Origin: Leptospira perdikensis
GTDB lineage: Bacteria > Spirochaetota > Leptospiria > Leptospirales > Leptospiraceae
Reading direction: 5' to 3'
Assembly (NCBI RefSeq): GCF_004769575.1
Contig: NZ_RQGA01000003.1
Coordinates: forward strand, 682,001-746,000
DNA: 64,000 bases
Under the pieces are notes generated by a model. It had not been told where the DNA came from and ran no database searches. It was given only the letters and a program-made list of their open reading frames with translations. The translations under genes were made by a program, and so were the position numbers. This document shows positions 10,110-19,655 of this stretch, piece after piece (the first letter of the stretch is position 1; every line of letters begins with the position of its first letter).

Positions 10110-12032
10110 ATGCCAGCATACACCATGCCGGGTTTGATGACCGGGCAAAATACAAACGATATCGTTAAAAAATTAGTCGAACTTGAACGTCGGCCCATCA
10201 AAAGATGGGAAACCGAAAACGAATATTCCAAGGCTCAGGTCCAAATTTGGGGAGAGGTCAAAAACCTAACCACAAATCTCCAAACCAAAAGTCGCGCCCT
10301 TGTCTCCTTTACTGCTCCTTTTGCCACCAAATCTGTCTCTTCTTCGGAAGAAGGGGTGATTACCGGAGAGGCCTCTCGTGCAGCAAAGTCGGGAAATCGG
10401 GCTCTTGAAATTACAGAAATGGCAAGCAAACATCAGTTATCTGGTGTTGCTATCGATACAGACATTCGTATTCCAGAAGGTAGTTTCACAATCTACTCCG
10501 GGAAATCCAAAGAAACAGTCACCTTTCCTGGTGGGGGCCTTACGGAACTCACAAACTCCATTAAAAATATGGCGGGTGGTCTTGCTGAAACTTCTATTAT
10601 CAAAATTGATAAAGACTCATCCATTCTCACGGTAACTTCTATAAAGACTGGTAAAAAGAATGAACTTCAATTTTCCGATCCGAATGGAATTTTGAAATTG
10701 GCTGGTCTTGTTGGTGAAAACAAAGCCGGTGGAGAAGACACCAAACAATTATTATCTTTAGATATTTTAAAATCAAAAGTATGGGAACCGACAAAGTTTA
10801 AAAAATCCGAAACAGAAACGGAGAAGTTGGTTCAAACAGAAGAAGGGATCACAATCAAGGCGGACACTGCTTTTTCTGTTCCGATTGCTGTGACCGAAAT
10901 TAAAGAAAGAGCCTTTGTTGAAATTGAAATTATTGGGGAAGCTCCTGCTGTAATGGAGCTTGGAATTGGTTTTGAAAAAGAGGGTAGTGTTCGCAATAAA
11001 TTCCTACCTATATCTAAAACAGAATCCAAATATATTTTCCCTGCCGGTGATTATGCTAGTGATAAAAATCTAACAACGATCATTCTTTCCAATGCAGCAA
11101 CCACGTCGATCCTTATCAAATCTGTGACTCTTGTCACTCCACCTGCTCCAGGAACTGCGGAACCACTGAAAGTTCTACAAGAAGGGAAAGATCTTAAAAT
11201 CAAAATTGACGGTGTAGAAATCACTCGCGAAACAAATGATGCCATCGCCGATGTTTTGGAAGGGATCTCTTTTAATGTTCACAAAGTCACAGAAAAACCT
11301 GTAACTTTAAAAATCCATGTCGATCACGCTAAGGGTTCAGCTCTGATTAAAGAATGGGTAGATGCTTATAATGAACTGATGAAGTTTTCAAAGGAAGTGA
11401 CTTCCGTTGAAAAAAACGGGAAAATTTCTGATAAAAAAGAAAGTGATGATTCCAAATCTGCGGACATCTCCAGAGATTTTTGGGACAACAAATCCAAATC
11501 AGGAATCCTTGCCGGTGAAAATGCAATTTTAAGATTGATTGCTTCTTTGAAAACAACAGCTAACTCGTATTATCCGGCAACTAAGGAAAATGGATTTCGA
11601 GTGCTTACAGACATTGGAATCTCTACAGGGGCAGTGGGATCCAATTGGGAAAAAATCCAAGACGGTCTTTTACAAATTGACCAAGAACGCCTCATCGCTG
11701 TTCTTTCTGAAAATCCGGATGGGGTTCGTGACTTATTTGCATCCGATCCCAATAATGATGCGAAGATGGAAGAAGGTGTTGGGATTCGATTATTAGAAAT
11801 CTTAAAACCTTATAACCAATATGCTTCTGGAATTGTCACAAGCAAAGTGAAACTTTTGGAAGAGAGTGTCGCAGGGAACAATAAAAAAATCAAAGAACAT
11901 GAGTCTCATCTCATAAGTTTTGAAGCCAAACTGAAACAACGATTTCTATACATGGAACAAGGTGTAGGGAAAAACAAATCAGTTGGGAACTATTTACAGA
12001 ATAATATGTTTAGAGGTAACGGTGGGGAATGA
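10110..12032 (+). CDS. fliD: Flagellar hook-associated protein 2 (filament cap)
   Basis: 640 aa FliD, which caps the growing periplasmic flagellar filament and guides flagellin assembly. The start MPAYTMPGLMTGQNTNDIVKKLVELERRPI matches the conserved N-terminal motif, and the FliD_C region (about residues 390-630) contains WVDAYNELMKFSKE and FRVLTDIGISTG. The middle (about 150-370) is an extra domain with a Lys/Glu-rich segment, making it longer than enterobacterial FliD, as is common in spirochaetes. The start ATG is divergent from ppk1 with about 90 bp between them, and the stop overlaps the next gene by 4 bp. Confidence 0.93.
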   Translation: MPAYTMPGLMTGQNTNDIVKKLVELERRPIKRWETENEYSKAQVQIWGEVKNLTTNLQTKSRALVSFTAPFATKSVSSSEEGVITGEASRAAKSGNRALEITEMASKHQLSGVAIDTDIRIPEGSFTIYSGKSKETVTFPGGGLTELTNSIKNMAGGLAETSIIKIDKDSSILTVTSIKTGKKNELQFSDPNGILKLAGLVGENKAGGEDTKQLLSLDILKSKVWEPTKFKKSETETEKLVQTEEGITIKADTAFSVPIAVTEIKERAFVEIEIIGEAPAVMELGIGFEKEGSVRNKFLPISKTESKYIFPAGDYASDKNLTTIILSNAATTSILIKSVTLVTPPAPGTAEPLKVLQEGKDLKIKIDGVEITRETNDAIADVLEGISFNVHKVTEKPVTLKIHVDHAKGSALIKEWVDAYNELMKFSKEVTSVEKNGKISDKKESDDSKSADISRDFWDNKSKSGILAGENAILRLIASLKTTANSYYPATKENGFRVLTDIGISTGAVGSNWEKIQDGLLQIDQERLIAVLSENPDGVRDLFASDPNNDAKMEEGVGIRLLEILKPYNQYASGIVTSKVKLLEESVAGNNKKIKEHESHLISFEAKLKQRFLYMEQGVGKNKSVGNYLQNNMFRGNGGE

Positions 12033-12991
12033 TGAATATTTATATCAACGAACAACAATTAGATACTAAACTGGATGGCGAAACAAACCTCGGTCAAGTG
12101 TTGGATGAAATTCAAAAGTGGATTGAATCCAATGGAAAATATCTTCGTCATTTTACCGTAAATGGTAAAGAACTGAATCGTTCCGATCTGAATACAGTGG
12201 GTGTGGATGAAACAGAACGTCTGGATTTATTTGTTGGTGAAGAACTGGATGTGATCGAAGATAGCCTTTGGGAAGTAGACAACTACGTAGATAAGGTGGG
12301 AAGTACACTTGTTGGTCGTGATTCTCTGACGGAAAAAGAAACAGAGGATTTAAAAGAAGGAATTCCTTGGATCATTTCTATGATCCAAACTACAACAAAA
12401 ATTCTAAATTTAAATCTAACTCTCATCCAACCCATGGGAAAAGGCAAAAACGTAGAAGAAATTTTAGAATCTTTATTAAATGGATCAGAAGTTTTAGATT
12501 CCACAAAAACCATTGAAACCTTTTTAGAGGACCTTCGTGATGTAAAACTTTTTCTTATGGATCTAAGCACTCGTCTTGCTGTGATGCGAATGGACGAAAG
12601 TGAACTGATCGAAATCATCACTCGTTTTGTAGACGATAAAGAAAAAGTCATCAAAGACTTTATGTTGGTAAACGAAAACTTCCAATCTGGAAAAGACCAT
12701 TTGGCTTCTGAGATTTTGAATGATGCTGTGGGACGATTGACAGGTCTTATGTCAGCTCTTGTTTCCGTTCAAACTCGACATTCAGAGTTGGATTGGCAAA
12801 CTCTTGCTATCGATGAAAAAAAGTTATCGGATGTAATTGGCCAACTTAACGTAACACTATCTAACATTGCTTCTGCGATGGAAAAAAACGACATTGTTTA
12901 TGCAGGTGATATCTTAGAATACGAACTTCCTGAGTTACTGGATGCGTTCATTCCTTTTCTTTCACTTGTCTTAGAAAGAGTTACTGTTTAG
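12029..12991 (+). CDS. Protein of unknown function translationally coupled to fliD
   Basis: 320 aa, soluble, acidic, with no signal peptide or membrane helix. Predicted mostly helical after residue 75, with Leu-rich amphipathic stretches (for example WIISMIQTTTKILNLNLTLI near residue 115), while residues 1-75 resemble a small beta-rich domain. The ATG overlaps the fliD stop (ATGA), which points to stoichiometric expression with the filament cap. An export chaperone or assembly partner of FliD is a reasonable guess because small helical chaperones (FliT, FliS) are often encoded next to fliD, but this protein is about three times their size and I see no family motif. Confidence 0.8.
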   Translation: MMNIYINEQQLDTKLDGETNLGQVLDEIQKWIESNGKYLRHFTVNGKELNRSDLNTVGVDETERLDLFVGEELDVIEDSLWEVDNYVDKVGSTLVGRDSLTEKETEDLKEGIPWIISMIQTTTKILNLNLTLIQPMGKGKNVEEILESLLNGSEVLDSTKTIETFLEDLRDVKLFLMDLSTRLAVMRMDESELIEIITRFVDDKEKVIKDFMLVNENFQSGKDHLASEILNDAVGRLTGLMSALVSVQTRHSELDWQTLAIDEKKLSDVIGQLNVTLSNIASAMEKNDIVYAGDILEYELPELLDAFIPFLSLVLERVTV

Positions 12992-13203
12992 AGATTGGGT
13001 TCTTTGGGGAATCGGGCAGAAATCCGGTTCCCGAGCCCAAACAAAACTCCCACCAAAAACACCACCCCTCCCCAAATCAAATTTAGATTCCAACCTAGGG
13101 ATTTTTCATACATAGGATCCGACCAAGTCCAAACTCCATAAAGTGATAGGATGAGTCCGAGGATCATAAACAGAACTGCCAGAATGGATGATAGAGAAAT
13201 CAT
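12988..13203 (-). CDS. Small two-helix membrane protein
   Basis: 71 aa with two hydrophobic helices (about residues 4-25 and 41-58) and a short polar tail ending RFPKEPNL. Its stop overlaps the end of the preceding plus-strand gene by 4 bp in a tail-to-tail arrangement. No family is recognised. It is supported by intact membrane topology and codon use rather than by any motif. Confidence 0.55.
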   Translation of the reverse strand: MISLSSILAVLFMILGLILSLYGVWTWSDPMYEKSLGWNLNLIWGGVVFLVGVLFGLGNRISARFPKEPNL

Positions 13204-13297
13204 GGCGAAACTTTAGCCGAAGTTTGTGAGAGATACAAGTAAATATTTAGCAACCAAACCGTTGACAGAATGTTTGTCCCAAGTTTTCTTTTCGGAT

Positions 13298-14098
13298 ATG
13301 GCTTTGTTTTTGGATTTGGACAATACCCTTTTGCCTTCGAAGGCGGCATACGAATTTGCCATTGGCGAATGTGCGAAAGATTGGAAAGAACGAAAGTTAG
13401 GTGGTGATTTTTTTTCTTTGTATGAATCGGCCAGGAAAAAAGTAAAAAACCAACTAATCGGTCATAGTTCCAATCGACTCAGATTGTTATGTTTTAAATT
13501 GATGATGGATGCATTCAAAAAACATCCCGTCGAAAATCAAAAAACAAATAGTTCGGAATCAAAGTCGACAAACGATTTCCAAACGAAAGACATTGCCGAT
13601 GTTTTGTGGATGGAAGAAAGATACCACTTCCATTTTTTATCTTATTTGAATGCAGAAGCAAAAAAAGAAATCTACCAAACCAAACTATTTCCAAAACTTG
13701 TGGCCTTATCCAATAAAGTTCCGGTATTTTTGACAACGAATGAAACTTTGAGAACACAACTCTTAAAAGTGTCTTCTTTTTTGCCAGAACAGTTCCGTTT
13801 TACACTCATTACTTCGGAAGAGGTTGGATTTGAAAAACCAACAATAAAGTTTTTTTCTTATGTATTAGAAGTTTCTGGGGAGAATTCAGAAGACTGTATT
13901 TTACTCGGTGATAATTGGGAAGATGATGTACTCGGTGCGAACCGTCATGGAATCGCTAGTATTCATATTCCGAATATGTGGGGAGAAGGAGATGTGAAGG
14001 AATACCCATCCGATACTCCGGCGCCGATTTGGACGGCACCGAGTACGGTCGCGGCTCTTGAATTTGCCGAGTTATGGTTTCTTAAGCGTCAGAAATAA
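13298..14098 (+). CDS. HAD-superfamily hydrolase
   Basis: 266 aa from the ATG at 13298. Motif I is FLDLDNTLL with the nucleophile and acid/base Asp pair, motif II is the Thr in VFLTTNE, motif III the Lys in GFEKPTIKFF, and motif IV the acidic GDNWEDDVLGANRHG. This is the arrangement of type I HAD phosphatases, such as phosphoglycolate- or pyrimidine-5'-nucleotidase-like enzymes. Substrate is unknown. The frame is open back to a GTG at 13226; I prefer 13298 because family members begin just before motif I and because it leaves room for a promoter against the divergent small gene. The last 27 bp overlap the methyltransferase gene tail to tail. Confidence 0.82.
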   Translation: MALFLDLDNTLLPSKAAYEFAIGECAKDWKERKLGGDFFSLYESARKKVKNQLIGHSSNRLRLLCFKLMMDAFKKHPVENQKTNSSESKSTNDFQTKDIADVLWMEERYHFHFLSYLNAEAKKEIYQTKLFPKLVALSNKVPVFLTTNETLRTQLLKVSSFLPEQFRFTLITSEEVGFEKPTIKFFSYVLEVSGENSEDCILLGDNWEDDVLGANRHGIASIHIPNMWGEGDVKEYPSDTPAPIWTAPSTVAALEFAELWFLKRQK

Positions 14099-14923
14099 AG
14101 TGTTATTCCAGTTGATCTTTCCAAAACTTACAGCAAAGATTAGTTTTGTAAAATAATAATAAGCTAACTTTAAATAGACGGCAAGTTTGCTTTTACTACC
14201 CGATACAGAAAGGATAGGCATAAGTACTTTGTATTTGGGATCCGTGAACCCGCATTGTTTTCCAAGGTTAGCTAAAGTATACATTTTGTAATTGTTTACA
14301 TGGTCTTTGGCTTCTAAGTAGTGAACTCCTTCTTGCATCCCTTTTAGTTTCACCTTTAGATTTGCTTTGGCAAGTTGGATGGGAAAATTCGGAGTTTGTA
14401 AAAAAAGAATCCCACCGGGTTTCAGCAGTCCGTGTAAGTAAGTGAGTAGGGAATGAGGTTTGGGAATGTGTTCGATCACATCCCATAAAGTGATGATATC
14501 AAAACTTTCTTTGGGTAGTTTGGAATCTTGGACAAGACCTGCATAAACTGTTTTCATACCATTTTGTTCGTTGGCAAATTTGACAGCTTGTTTGGAAATT
14601 TCATACCCTACAGCCGACCAACCTGTTTTTTTTGTAAGCACAGCTTTCACAAAAAATCCAAGGCCACAACCGACATCCAGAAGGTTTCCTTTCTCTGATT
14701 TTAAGTATGTGGAAATAAAATCAGAATACACTGCTCGGTGGGCATCGTCCCACCATTTTAAATCATAAGTTTGTTCTGCCCCATCCCAATAACCTTCGTA
14801 ATGTTCTTCTTGTTCGTAAGAGGAATATACATGTCCACAGCTTTTACATTCTAAAATTGGGGTTCCATTTTCATTGAATACGGTTTTGGACTCGGAAGAT
14901 TGGCAAAGGATACAAGATTTCAT
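14072..14923 (-). CDS. Class I SAM-dependent methyltransferase with N-terminal Cys motif
   Basis: 283 aa. Residues 1-35 contain two CxxC pairs (SCILCQSS and ECKSCGHVY), a probable zinc ribbon. The methyltransferase fold follows with motif I LLDVGCGLGFF (about residue 82), and a post-I/acidic block DIITLWDVIEHIPKP, followed by LLKPGGILFLQTPN. This layout is found in many bacterial methyltransferases that modify sugars, lipids or quinone precursors. The C-terminal 60 residues are basic and partly hydrophobic (AVYLKLAYYYFTKLIFAV), possibly membrane-associating. Substrate is not evident. It is divergent from dapF. Confidence 0.85.
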   Translation of the reverse strand: MKSCILCQSSESKTVFNENGTPILECKSCGHVYSSYEQEEHYEGYWDGAEQTYDLKWWDDAHRAVYSDFISTYLKSEKGNLLDVGCGLGFFVKAVLTKKTGWSAVGYEISKQAVKFANEQNGMKTVYAGLVQDSKLPKESFDIITLWDVIEHIPKPHSLLTYLHGLLKPGGILFLQTPNFPIQLAKANLKVKLKGMQEGVHYLEAKDHVNNYKMYTLANLGKQCGFTDPKYKVLMPILSVSGSKSKLAVYLKLAYYYFTKLIFAVSFGKINWNNTLFLTLKKP

Positions 14924-15033
14924 GGTCTATGAGTCAGTCTAATCCATGAGAACAAGGGTCAAACCAAAAACCTTGATCCGGCTTGCCAACATCCATGGCA
15001 AAAAAAACATGGGGTGAGATAAGAGAGGGACTG

Positions 15034-15876
15034 ATGAAAATTAACTTCACCAAAATGGAAGGAATTGGAAATGACTATGTGTATATCGATGCTACTAAAA
15101 ACGATATTCGCCTGAGTCCTGAACAAATCCAAAAACTATCCGACCGCAATTTTGGAATCGGTGGTGATGGGGTGATTTTTATCCGTAACTCAAAAACGGG
15201 CGAGTTCCAAATGGACATGTACAACTCTGATGGAAGTTCTTCAGAGATGTGTGGGAATGGAGTTCGTTGTGTGGGAAAATTTGTTTTTGACCACGGCCTT
15301 ACTAAAAACCAAAAACCAACCATTGAAACAGGAAAGGGAGTCCTCACCCTCGACTTAAAAACCGGAAACAATGGCAAGGTAGAAATGGTCACTGTCGACA
15401 TGGGAGATCCTATCCTCAAACCATCGCTTGTTCCTATCGTATGGAAAGGGGACGAACCAGTCATCAACCAAGTGATTGAAGTCCAAGGAAAACAATATCA
15501 TTTTACGGCTGTTAGTATGGGGAACCCACATTGTGTGATTTATGTGGATGATGCCGATGCTTTCCCAGTTCGGGAAATTGGACCACTCATTGAAAACCAT
15601 CCATTATTTCCAAGAAGGGTGAATGTAGAATTTGTATCTGTTCGTGGAAAAGACCATCTTTACCAAAGGACTTGGGAACGAGGAACAGGAGAAACTTTAG
15701 CATGTGGAACCGGTGCTTGTGCTGTGACTGTCGCCTCTATCCTAAATGGAAAAACGGGACGGTCTGTGAAGATTGATCTTAGAGGGGGAACTCTCCATGT
15801 CGAATGGAAAGAAAACGGATCTGTGATGATGACAGGACCAGCCAAAGAAGTATTTTCTGGTGAAGTAGAAATTTAG
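15034..15876 (+). CDS. dapF: Diaminopimelate epimerase
   Basis: 280 aa enzyme converting LL- to meso-diaminopimelate for peptidoglycan and lysine. Both active-site cysteines are visible: [12 protein letters not shown] (about residue 73) and [14 protein letters not shown] (about residue 220). The N-terminus [19 protein letters not shown] is the family start. I chose the ATG at 15034 because AGAGAGGGA lies just upstream. Longer frames from a TTG at 14983 or an ATG at 14995 add residues absent from the family. A terminator follows at 15900. Confidence 0.96.
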   Translation: MKINFTKMEGIGNDYVYIDATKNDIRLSPEQIQKLSDRNFGIGGDGVIFIRNSKTGEFQMDMYNSDGSSSEMCGNGVRCVGKFVFDHGLTKNQKPTIETGKGVLTLDLKTGNNGKVEMVTVDMGDPILKPSLVPIVWKGDEPVINQVIEVQGKQYHFTAVSMGNPHCVIYVDDADAFPVREIGPLIENHPLFPRRVNVEFVSVRGKDHLYQRTWERGTGETLACGTGACAVTVASILNGKTGRSVKIDLRGGTLHVEWKENGSVMMTGPAKEVFSGEVEI

Positions 15877-15899
15877 ATCAATTACAATTAGGCAAATCC

Positions 15900-15922
15900 A
15901 ATCGGCCTATGTGCCGATTTTT
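15900..15922 (+). terminator. Rho-independent terminator of dapF
   Basis: AATCGGC / GCCGATT 7-bp stem with a six-base loop (CTATGT), ending in TTTTT, starts 23 bp after the dapF stop codon. Confidence 0.75.
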
Positions 15923-15983
15923 CTTTCAACTAACTAGTGTAATTTGAGTCAAGTTGTCAATTATGACAATCAAAAAGGTTGGA

Positions 15984-16706
15984 TTATTTTTTTAGATAGT
16001 CGACTTTTTGTAATTCACCCATTCTGCGTTTGGTTTCGTTGGAAACTTCCACCATACCTTTGTCAAGCGGTAGGTGGGCATAGTTCTCATATTTGATGAC
16101 TTCACCGAACACTACATTGATCTTTTTGTAAACCACTCGACGTTTGATATCACAAACTTCTTTGGGCATACCCATAAAGGCACGAACCAGTGGTGGGATC
16201 GGATAATCCGTAACCGTTTCTTCGTCTGGAATGATGACAGTGGGTAAGATATCTACTTTGTTCCGAAGGCTAAAGGCAGCAAATCCAGAATGAAAGTTGG
16301 CTAGGGGGGCAGAAAAATCGTTTTGCACCATGTAGTCATGGCCTTCAGGAAAAATTCCAAGCACATCCCCATTTTTGAAGACTTGTTGTACCTTTTTGAT
16401 GCTGGCCATAGAGATATTACCATCGATGGCCATGGGAATGGTTCCTGTTTTTTCTACCAAATCTTTGAAAAGGGGAATCCGAGTGGTATACTCGGCGGCA
16501 ATCCAAGAAATGAATCTTGGAAACACAGAACCAATCACAAACGGATCCATATCACTTCTATGATTACAAGTGAGGATGAGTTTGCCATTGGGGACAATGT
16601 TATGGTAACCGTAGACAGTTGTGTTTACCGCCAAATTAAAGAACGGAGTGACAAACTTTTTGATGTTCTCAACATTCTTTTTGATTTGGTCTACGGTGTT
16701 TTCCAT
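15984..16706 (-). CDS. 1-acyl-sn-glycerol-3-phosphate acyltransferase (PlsC family)
   Basis: 240 aa membrane-associated acyltransferase of phospholipid synthesis. The catalytic H-x4-D motif is NHRSDMDPF (about residue 49), and the glycerol-phosphate-binding block is IFPEGHDY (about residue 118). Length and motif spacing fit the family. Other PlsC-like enzymes acylate lysophospholipids or lipid A precursors, so the exact acceptor is open. It lies 1 bp after the gene at 16708-17001 and converges on dapF. Confidence 0.85.
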   Translation of the reverse strand: MENTVDQIKKNVENIKKFVTPFFNLAVNTTVYGYHNIVPNGKLILTCNHRSDMDPFVIGSVFPRFISWIAAEYTTRIPLFKDLVEKTGTIPMAIDGNISMASIKKVQQVFKNGDVLGIFPEGHDYMVQNDFSAPLANFHSGFAAFSLRNKVDILPTVIIPDEETVTDYPIPPLVRAFMGMPKEVCDIKRRVVYKKINVVFGEVIKYENYAHLPLDKGMVEVSNETKRRMGELQKVDYLKK

Positions 16707-16707
16707 T

Positions 16708-17001
16708 TCATTCTCCTAATATTTTTTGCCACCAAGACTTGGTAGAGGGATCAGTGTTTGGATTTCTTGGTTCTTGGCCCACTCCACTGCCTCCATTGGA
16801 CTCTCTTGGATCATTTGTGAGTGGGTTCTCTCTACGTTTTTTTCCTAAATGAGGGCTTGGTACGGTTCTTTTTATCTCTTCCAACTCTTTTTGAGCAGAT
16901 ACATTCGTTTTTAAAAATGCACGGATCTCATCCCATTGGGGATCAAAATCATTTCCGTACATGGCATAATTCATAAGATCAATACGATCAAAATCGGGCA
17001 T
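16708..17001 (-). CDS. Small hydrophilic protein of unknown function upstream of the acyltransferase
   Basis: 97 aa from the ATG at 16999-17001, opening MPDFDRIDLMNYAMYGNDFD. It is charged, with a helical middle and a disordered Asn/Ser/Gly/Pro-rich C-terminal half ending WWQKILGE. The frame stays open to a TTG at 17193, which would add 64 residues with one or two hydrophobic helices (about residues 17-38). Neither start has a convincing ribosome-binding site, so the N-terminus is uncertain. The 1-bp spacing to the acyltransferase gene indicates an operon. No family recognised. Confidence 0.5.
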   Translation of the reverse strand: MPDFDRIDLMNYAMYGNDFDPQWDEIRAFLKTNVSAQKELEEIKRTVPSPHLGKKRRENPLTNDPRESNGGSGVGQEPRNPNTDPSTKSWWQKILGE

Positions 17002-17262
17002 GATCAAGATTGAAAGTGATGCCCCGACAAATTCAATCCAATTTTTATTCGGGCACTCCAGAATGGGGGAGGGCAGTTCCGAAAATAATAAAGTGAGAGA
17101 TAGAATCGAGTCCAAGAGACATAAGATCAAAAAAACAAACCAGAACACATCCTTGTTGCCACCAAATGTCGTACCCTTCCCCGTACTCCCCAATAAAGAG
17201 AAAATTTTCCATCTTTGTGAAGATTTGTTTTGCGAGCCGGGTGAGGAACAGGAAGCATAGAA

Positions 17263-17748
17263 ATGATGCCAAAACGACTTGTCTTATTAGTTATATTTTT
17301 CCTTGTATTTCAGAACTCCATGTGTTTGAAACTTTGGACTGTTTCTTCTAAATACCGAACCACAGAAGATTCCAGAGACCACAAAACCTACCAGAAAACA
17401 CGTAGTTATCTAAAGGCAAAACAATGGTTGGAATACAAATTGGATCCGGAACTTTCTAAGATTGAATCAGAGAACCAAGAAACCGGAGAAATCAGAGGGA
17501 TTGGTCTTATTAAATGCTATGTTCCTTATGGAATTGGGGAAGTGGATGCGAATGAACATGAATTCGAATACATTGTAAAAATCCGAGATGGTCATGCTGA
17601 CTTCCAAGTGAACAAAATCTTTTCTTTCATTCGCGATCCAAACGATATCATTCTCAATTATGGACCAAAAAACGAAAAGGTAGCTAAGATCACCATCCGT
17701 TCTTGTTTTAGGCCACTGATGGATGATTTTTTTGAATTTATCAAATAA
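17263..17748 (+). CDS. Lipoprotein or exported protein, DUF4468/TBP-like
   Basis: 161 aa with an N-terminal hydrophobic signal ending FQNSMC, an acceptable spirochaete lipobox with Cys near residue 21. The mature part contains AKQWLEYKLDPELSKIE followed by GEIRGIGLI, the pattern of DUF4468 proteins (beta-rich, TBP-like fold, function unknown). The family call is from recognition of this pattern and is tentative. It is divergent from 16708-17001 and ends 8 bp from the lipoprotein gene on the opposite strand. Confidence 0.7.
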   Translation: MMPKRLVLLVIFFLVFQNSMCLKLWTVSSKYRTTEDSRDHKTYQKTRSYLKAKQWLEYKLDPELSKIESENQETGEIRGIGLIKCYVPYGIGEVDANEHEFEYIVKIRDGHADFQVNKIFSFIRDPNDIILNYGPKNEKVAKITIRSCFRPLMDDFFEFIK

Positions 17749-17756
17749 AGAAAAGA

Positions 17757-18032
17757 TTAATATCCGAGCGGGTTTCCCACTGTGGAACCCGTGGAACCGT
17801 AAGTGTTGGTTCCTGTTGCAGAATCCGTCATTCCATGGTAGTTAAGATTGTTCGAATTGCTACTGTTAGTGGATGATCTGGAAGAAGAATCTGATGATCC
17901 TGATTGGGAAGCTCCACCTTGAGTCCCATCTCCTTCCAATAGATCCAGAATATCTTGAGTGTTTACCAACTTAATCTCGTTACACGAAAAAAGTAAAAAA
18001 CTAAACATTACAATGCCAAGGGTAAACTTCAT
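17757..18032 (-). CDS. Small Ser/Asn-rich lipoprotein
   Basis: 91 aa from the ATG at 18030-18032, preceded by GGAAATGGA. The signal MKFTLGIVMFSFLLFSC ends in a lipobox (LFSC). The mature protein has a short helix (IKLVNTQDILDLLEG) and then a low-complexity Ser/Asn/Gly/Thr region. A longer frame to 18083 would overlap the cyclase gene and delay the signal peptide, so I reject it. It follows the cyclase gene by 43 bp. Surface location is likely, function unknown. Confidence 0.65.
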   Translation of the reverse strand: MKFTLGIVMFSFLLFSCNEIKLVNTQDILDLLEGDGTQGGASQSGSSDSSSRSSTNSSNSNNLNYHGMTDSATGTNTYGSTGSTVGNPLGY

Positions 18033-18075
18033 TCCATTTCCATTCTGAATGATTTTGGAATCCGGTTCAACCATT

Positions 18076-19644
18076 TTATTCACCCAAAGAATAGGAATAA
18101 ATTCTCTCTTTGGTTTCTCTTCCTTTTAATTCATATTCCCCTTCTGACTGGAGTTTTGAACGAATTGCCTCAGGTAATAGATCAGATGTGTTTTCAGTGA
18201 GGAGTAAGGTTTTTTTTAGACCTTTACAAAGTCCTTCCACTCGCGAAGCCGTGTTGACTGTATCACCAATCACTGTAAATTCCATACGATTGGCAGAACC
18301 GATGTTTCCCACGAGTAGGCTTCCTGTATGGATTCCAATTCCCATTTTTAGTTCCGTAAGCCCTTCTGATAAAAATTGAGCATTCAATGAGTCTAGGTTT
18401 TTTTGCATTTGTAGGGCCGTTGCAAACGCACGTTCGGCGTGGTCTGTCATAGGCATCGGCGTGCCAAACACTGCAAGAATGGCATCTCCAATGAATTTGT
18501 TGATAAAGCCACCATGTATTTCTATGGCATTACTCATTTCTTGGAAGTAACGATTGAGGATATATAATACTTCCTCTGGGTTTCTTTTTTCGGAAAGTTT
18601 TGTAAAATCTCGCAGGTCAGAAAATAAAATGGAGGCATCCACTACTTTTCCACCTAGACTATGTTCGTTGGAGAGTAAATAGTCGCGAACTCTCGGATCA
18701 ACAATCCGACCAAAAGTGTCTTTGATCCTTTCTCTTTCGGCAAGACCTTCTGCCATTTCATTTACGGCATCACCAAGTAGTCCTAGTTCGTCGGAACTAA
18801 ATATTTTAACCCTTGTATCAAACTTTTGTTCTTTGATGAGTTCGGTTGCTTTTTCGATTTGGTTGAGTGGATGTTGTAAACTAGAAGCAAAAGACATCGC
18901 AAACGCAAAGGAAAAAACAAGCATAATGGCGATGACTTCAAAGAGAACATCATTATGAACGAGTTCATGAAGGTTAAAAATATTTTGGTTGGTTCGGAGT
19001 AAAATTCCAAAGATTAGAAGCACAATTGGAAAAAGAGTAGAAGCTGCCCAAAAGATAAATTGTTTTGTGACAATAGAAAATTGTTTTCCATGAGCATACT
19101 TTCCGAGGCCCCCTTCAGGAAACACACAAGGAATGATCAGGAGTTTGTTTAAATAAGTAGTTGTGGCGTAAGAAAAGGCAAAGGCAAATAGACCCCAAAA
19201 TCCAAACAAAATGGAAACTGTAACAATACTTTGGTGAGGTGCATTGGGGAATAAGGTGTCGATACGACATACACTTAAAAAATTTGAGAGTTCCCAACCA
19301 ATAAATCCTAATATACTAATGGTGAGTGGGGAATGAACAATTCGGTGCCTTGCTCTTTCTTCCGAGATAAAGTTACAACCTTTGGTGGAAAAAAGAAATT
19401 TAGCAATCGGTAGGCTATAAAAAAACAAAATGAGAGTGATGATGGGAAAGGGAGCCCATGTAAACGTCGCCAATATTAAGTCTTGTTTGATTTGTGTTGC
19501 TTCGAATAAAGCTAGGAATTGATCCGGCAAAAAGGCGGATGCTGTGTAATTAGCAAATAACAGCGTAAACAAACAGGCACAAAAAGGTACAATAAAGTAA
19601 ATTAATAAAAATGCAATGAATTGGAGGGTACGACCTGGTTTCAT
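18076..19644 (-). CDS. Membrane-bound class III adenylate/guanylate cyclase with HAMP linker
   Basis: 522 aa. Six hydrophobic helices occupy about residues 8-270, followed by a HAMP-like segment (ASSLQHPLNQIEKATELIKE) and a cyclase domain from about residue 335. The catalytic set is complete: metal-binding Asp in ILFSDLRDFT and in FIGDAILAVFG, Lys in INKFIGD, and Asp, Asn and Arg in VIGDTVNTASR. It should make cAMP (cGMP less likely). It begins 11 bp after the MFS gene and may be co-transcribed with it. The membrane part is a sensor of unknown input. Confidence 0.9.
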   Translation of the reverse strand: MKPGRTLQFIAFLLIYFIVPFCACLFTLLFANYTASAFLPDQFLALFEATQIKQDLILATFTWAPFPIITLILFFYSLPIAKFLFSTKGCNFISEERARHRIVHSPLTISILGFIGWELSNFLSVCRIDTLFPNAPHQSIVTVSILFGFWGLFAFAFSYATTTYLNKLLIIPCVFPEGGLGKYAHGKQFSIVTKQFIFWAASTLFPIVLLIFGILLRTNQNIFNLHELVHNDVLFEVIAIMLVFSFAFAMSFASSLQHPLNQIEKATELIKEQKFDTRVKIFSSDELGLLGDAVNEMAEGLAERERIKDTFGRIVDPRVRDYLLSNEHSLGGKVVDASILFSDLRDFTKLSEKRNPEEVLYILNRYFQEMSNAIEIHGGFINKFIGDAILAVFGTPMPMTDHAERAFATALQMQKNLDSLNAQFLSEGLTELKMGIGIHTGSLLVGNIGSANRMEFTVIGDTVNTASRVEGLCKGLKKTLLLTENTSDLLPEAIRSKLQSEGEYELKGRETKERIYSYSLGE

Positions 19645-19655
19645 ATAAGTGTTCC

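Noticed and set aside
10019..10231. N-terminal extension of polyphosphate kinase
   Set aside because: Overlaps the fliD start on the other strand and adds residues not found in the family.
14983..15033. Upstream TTG/ATG starts for dapF
   Set aside because: The ATG at 15034 has a near-perfect ribosome-binding site and begins at the family N-terminus.
17045..17272. 75-codon minus-strand frame opposite the start of the DUF4468-like gene
   Set aside because: Overlaps the competing frame at 16708-17193 and the start of a well-supported plus-strand gene, with no motif.
17771..17804. GGGTTTCC / GGAACCC inverted repeat as a terminator
   Set aside because: Lies inside the coding end of the small lipoprotein and has no T-tract.
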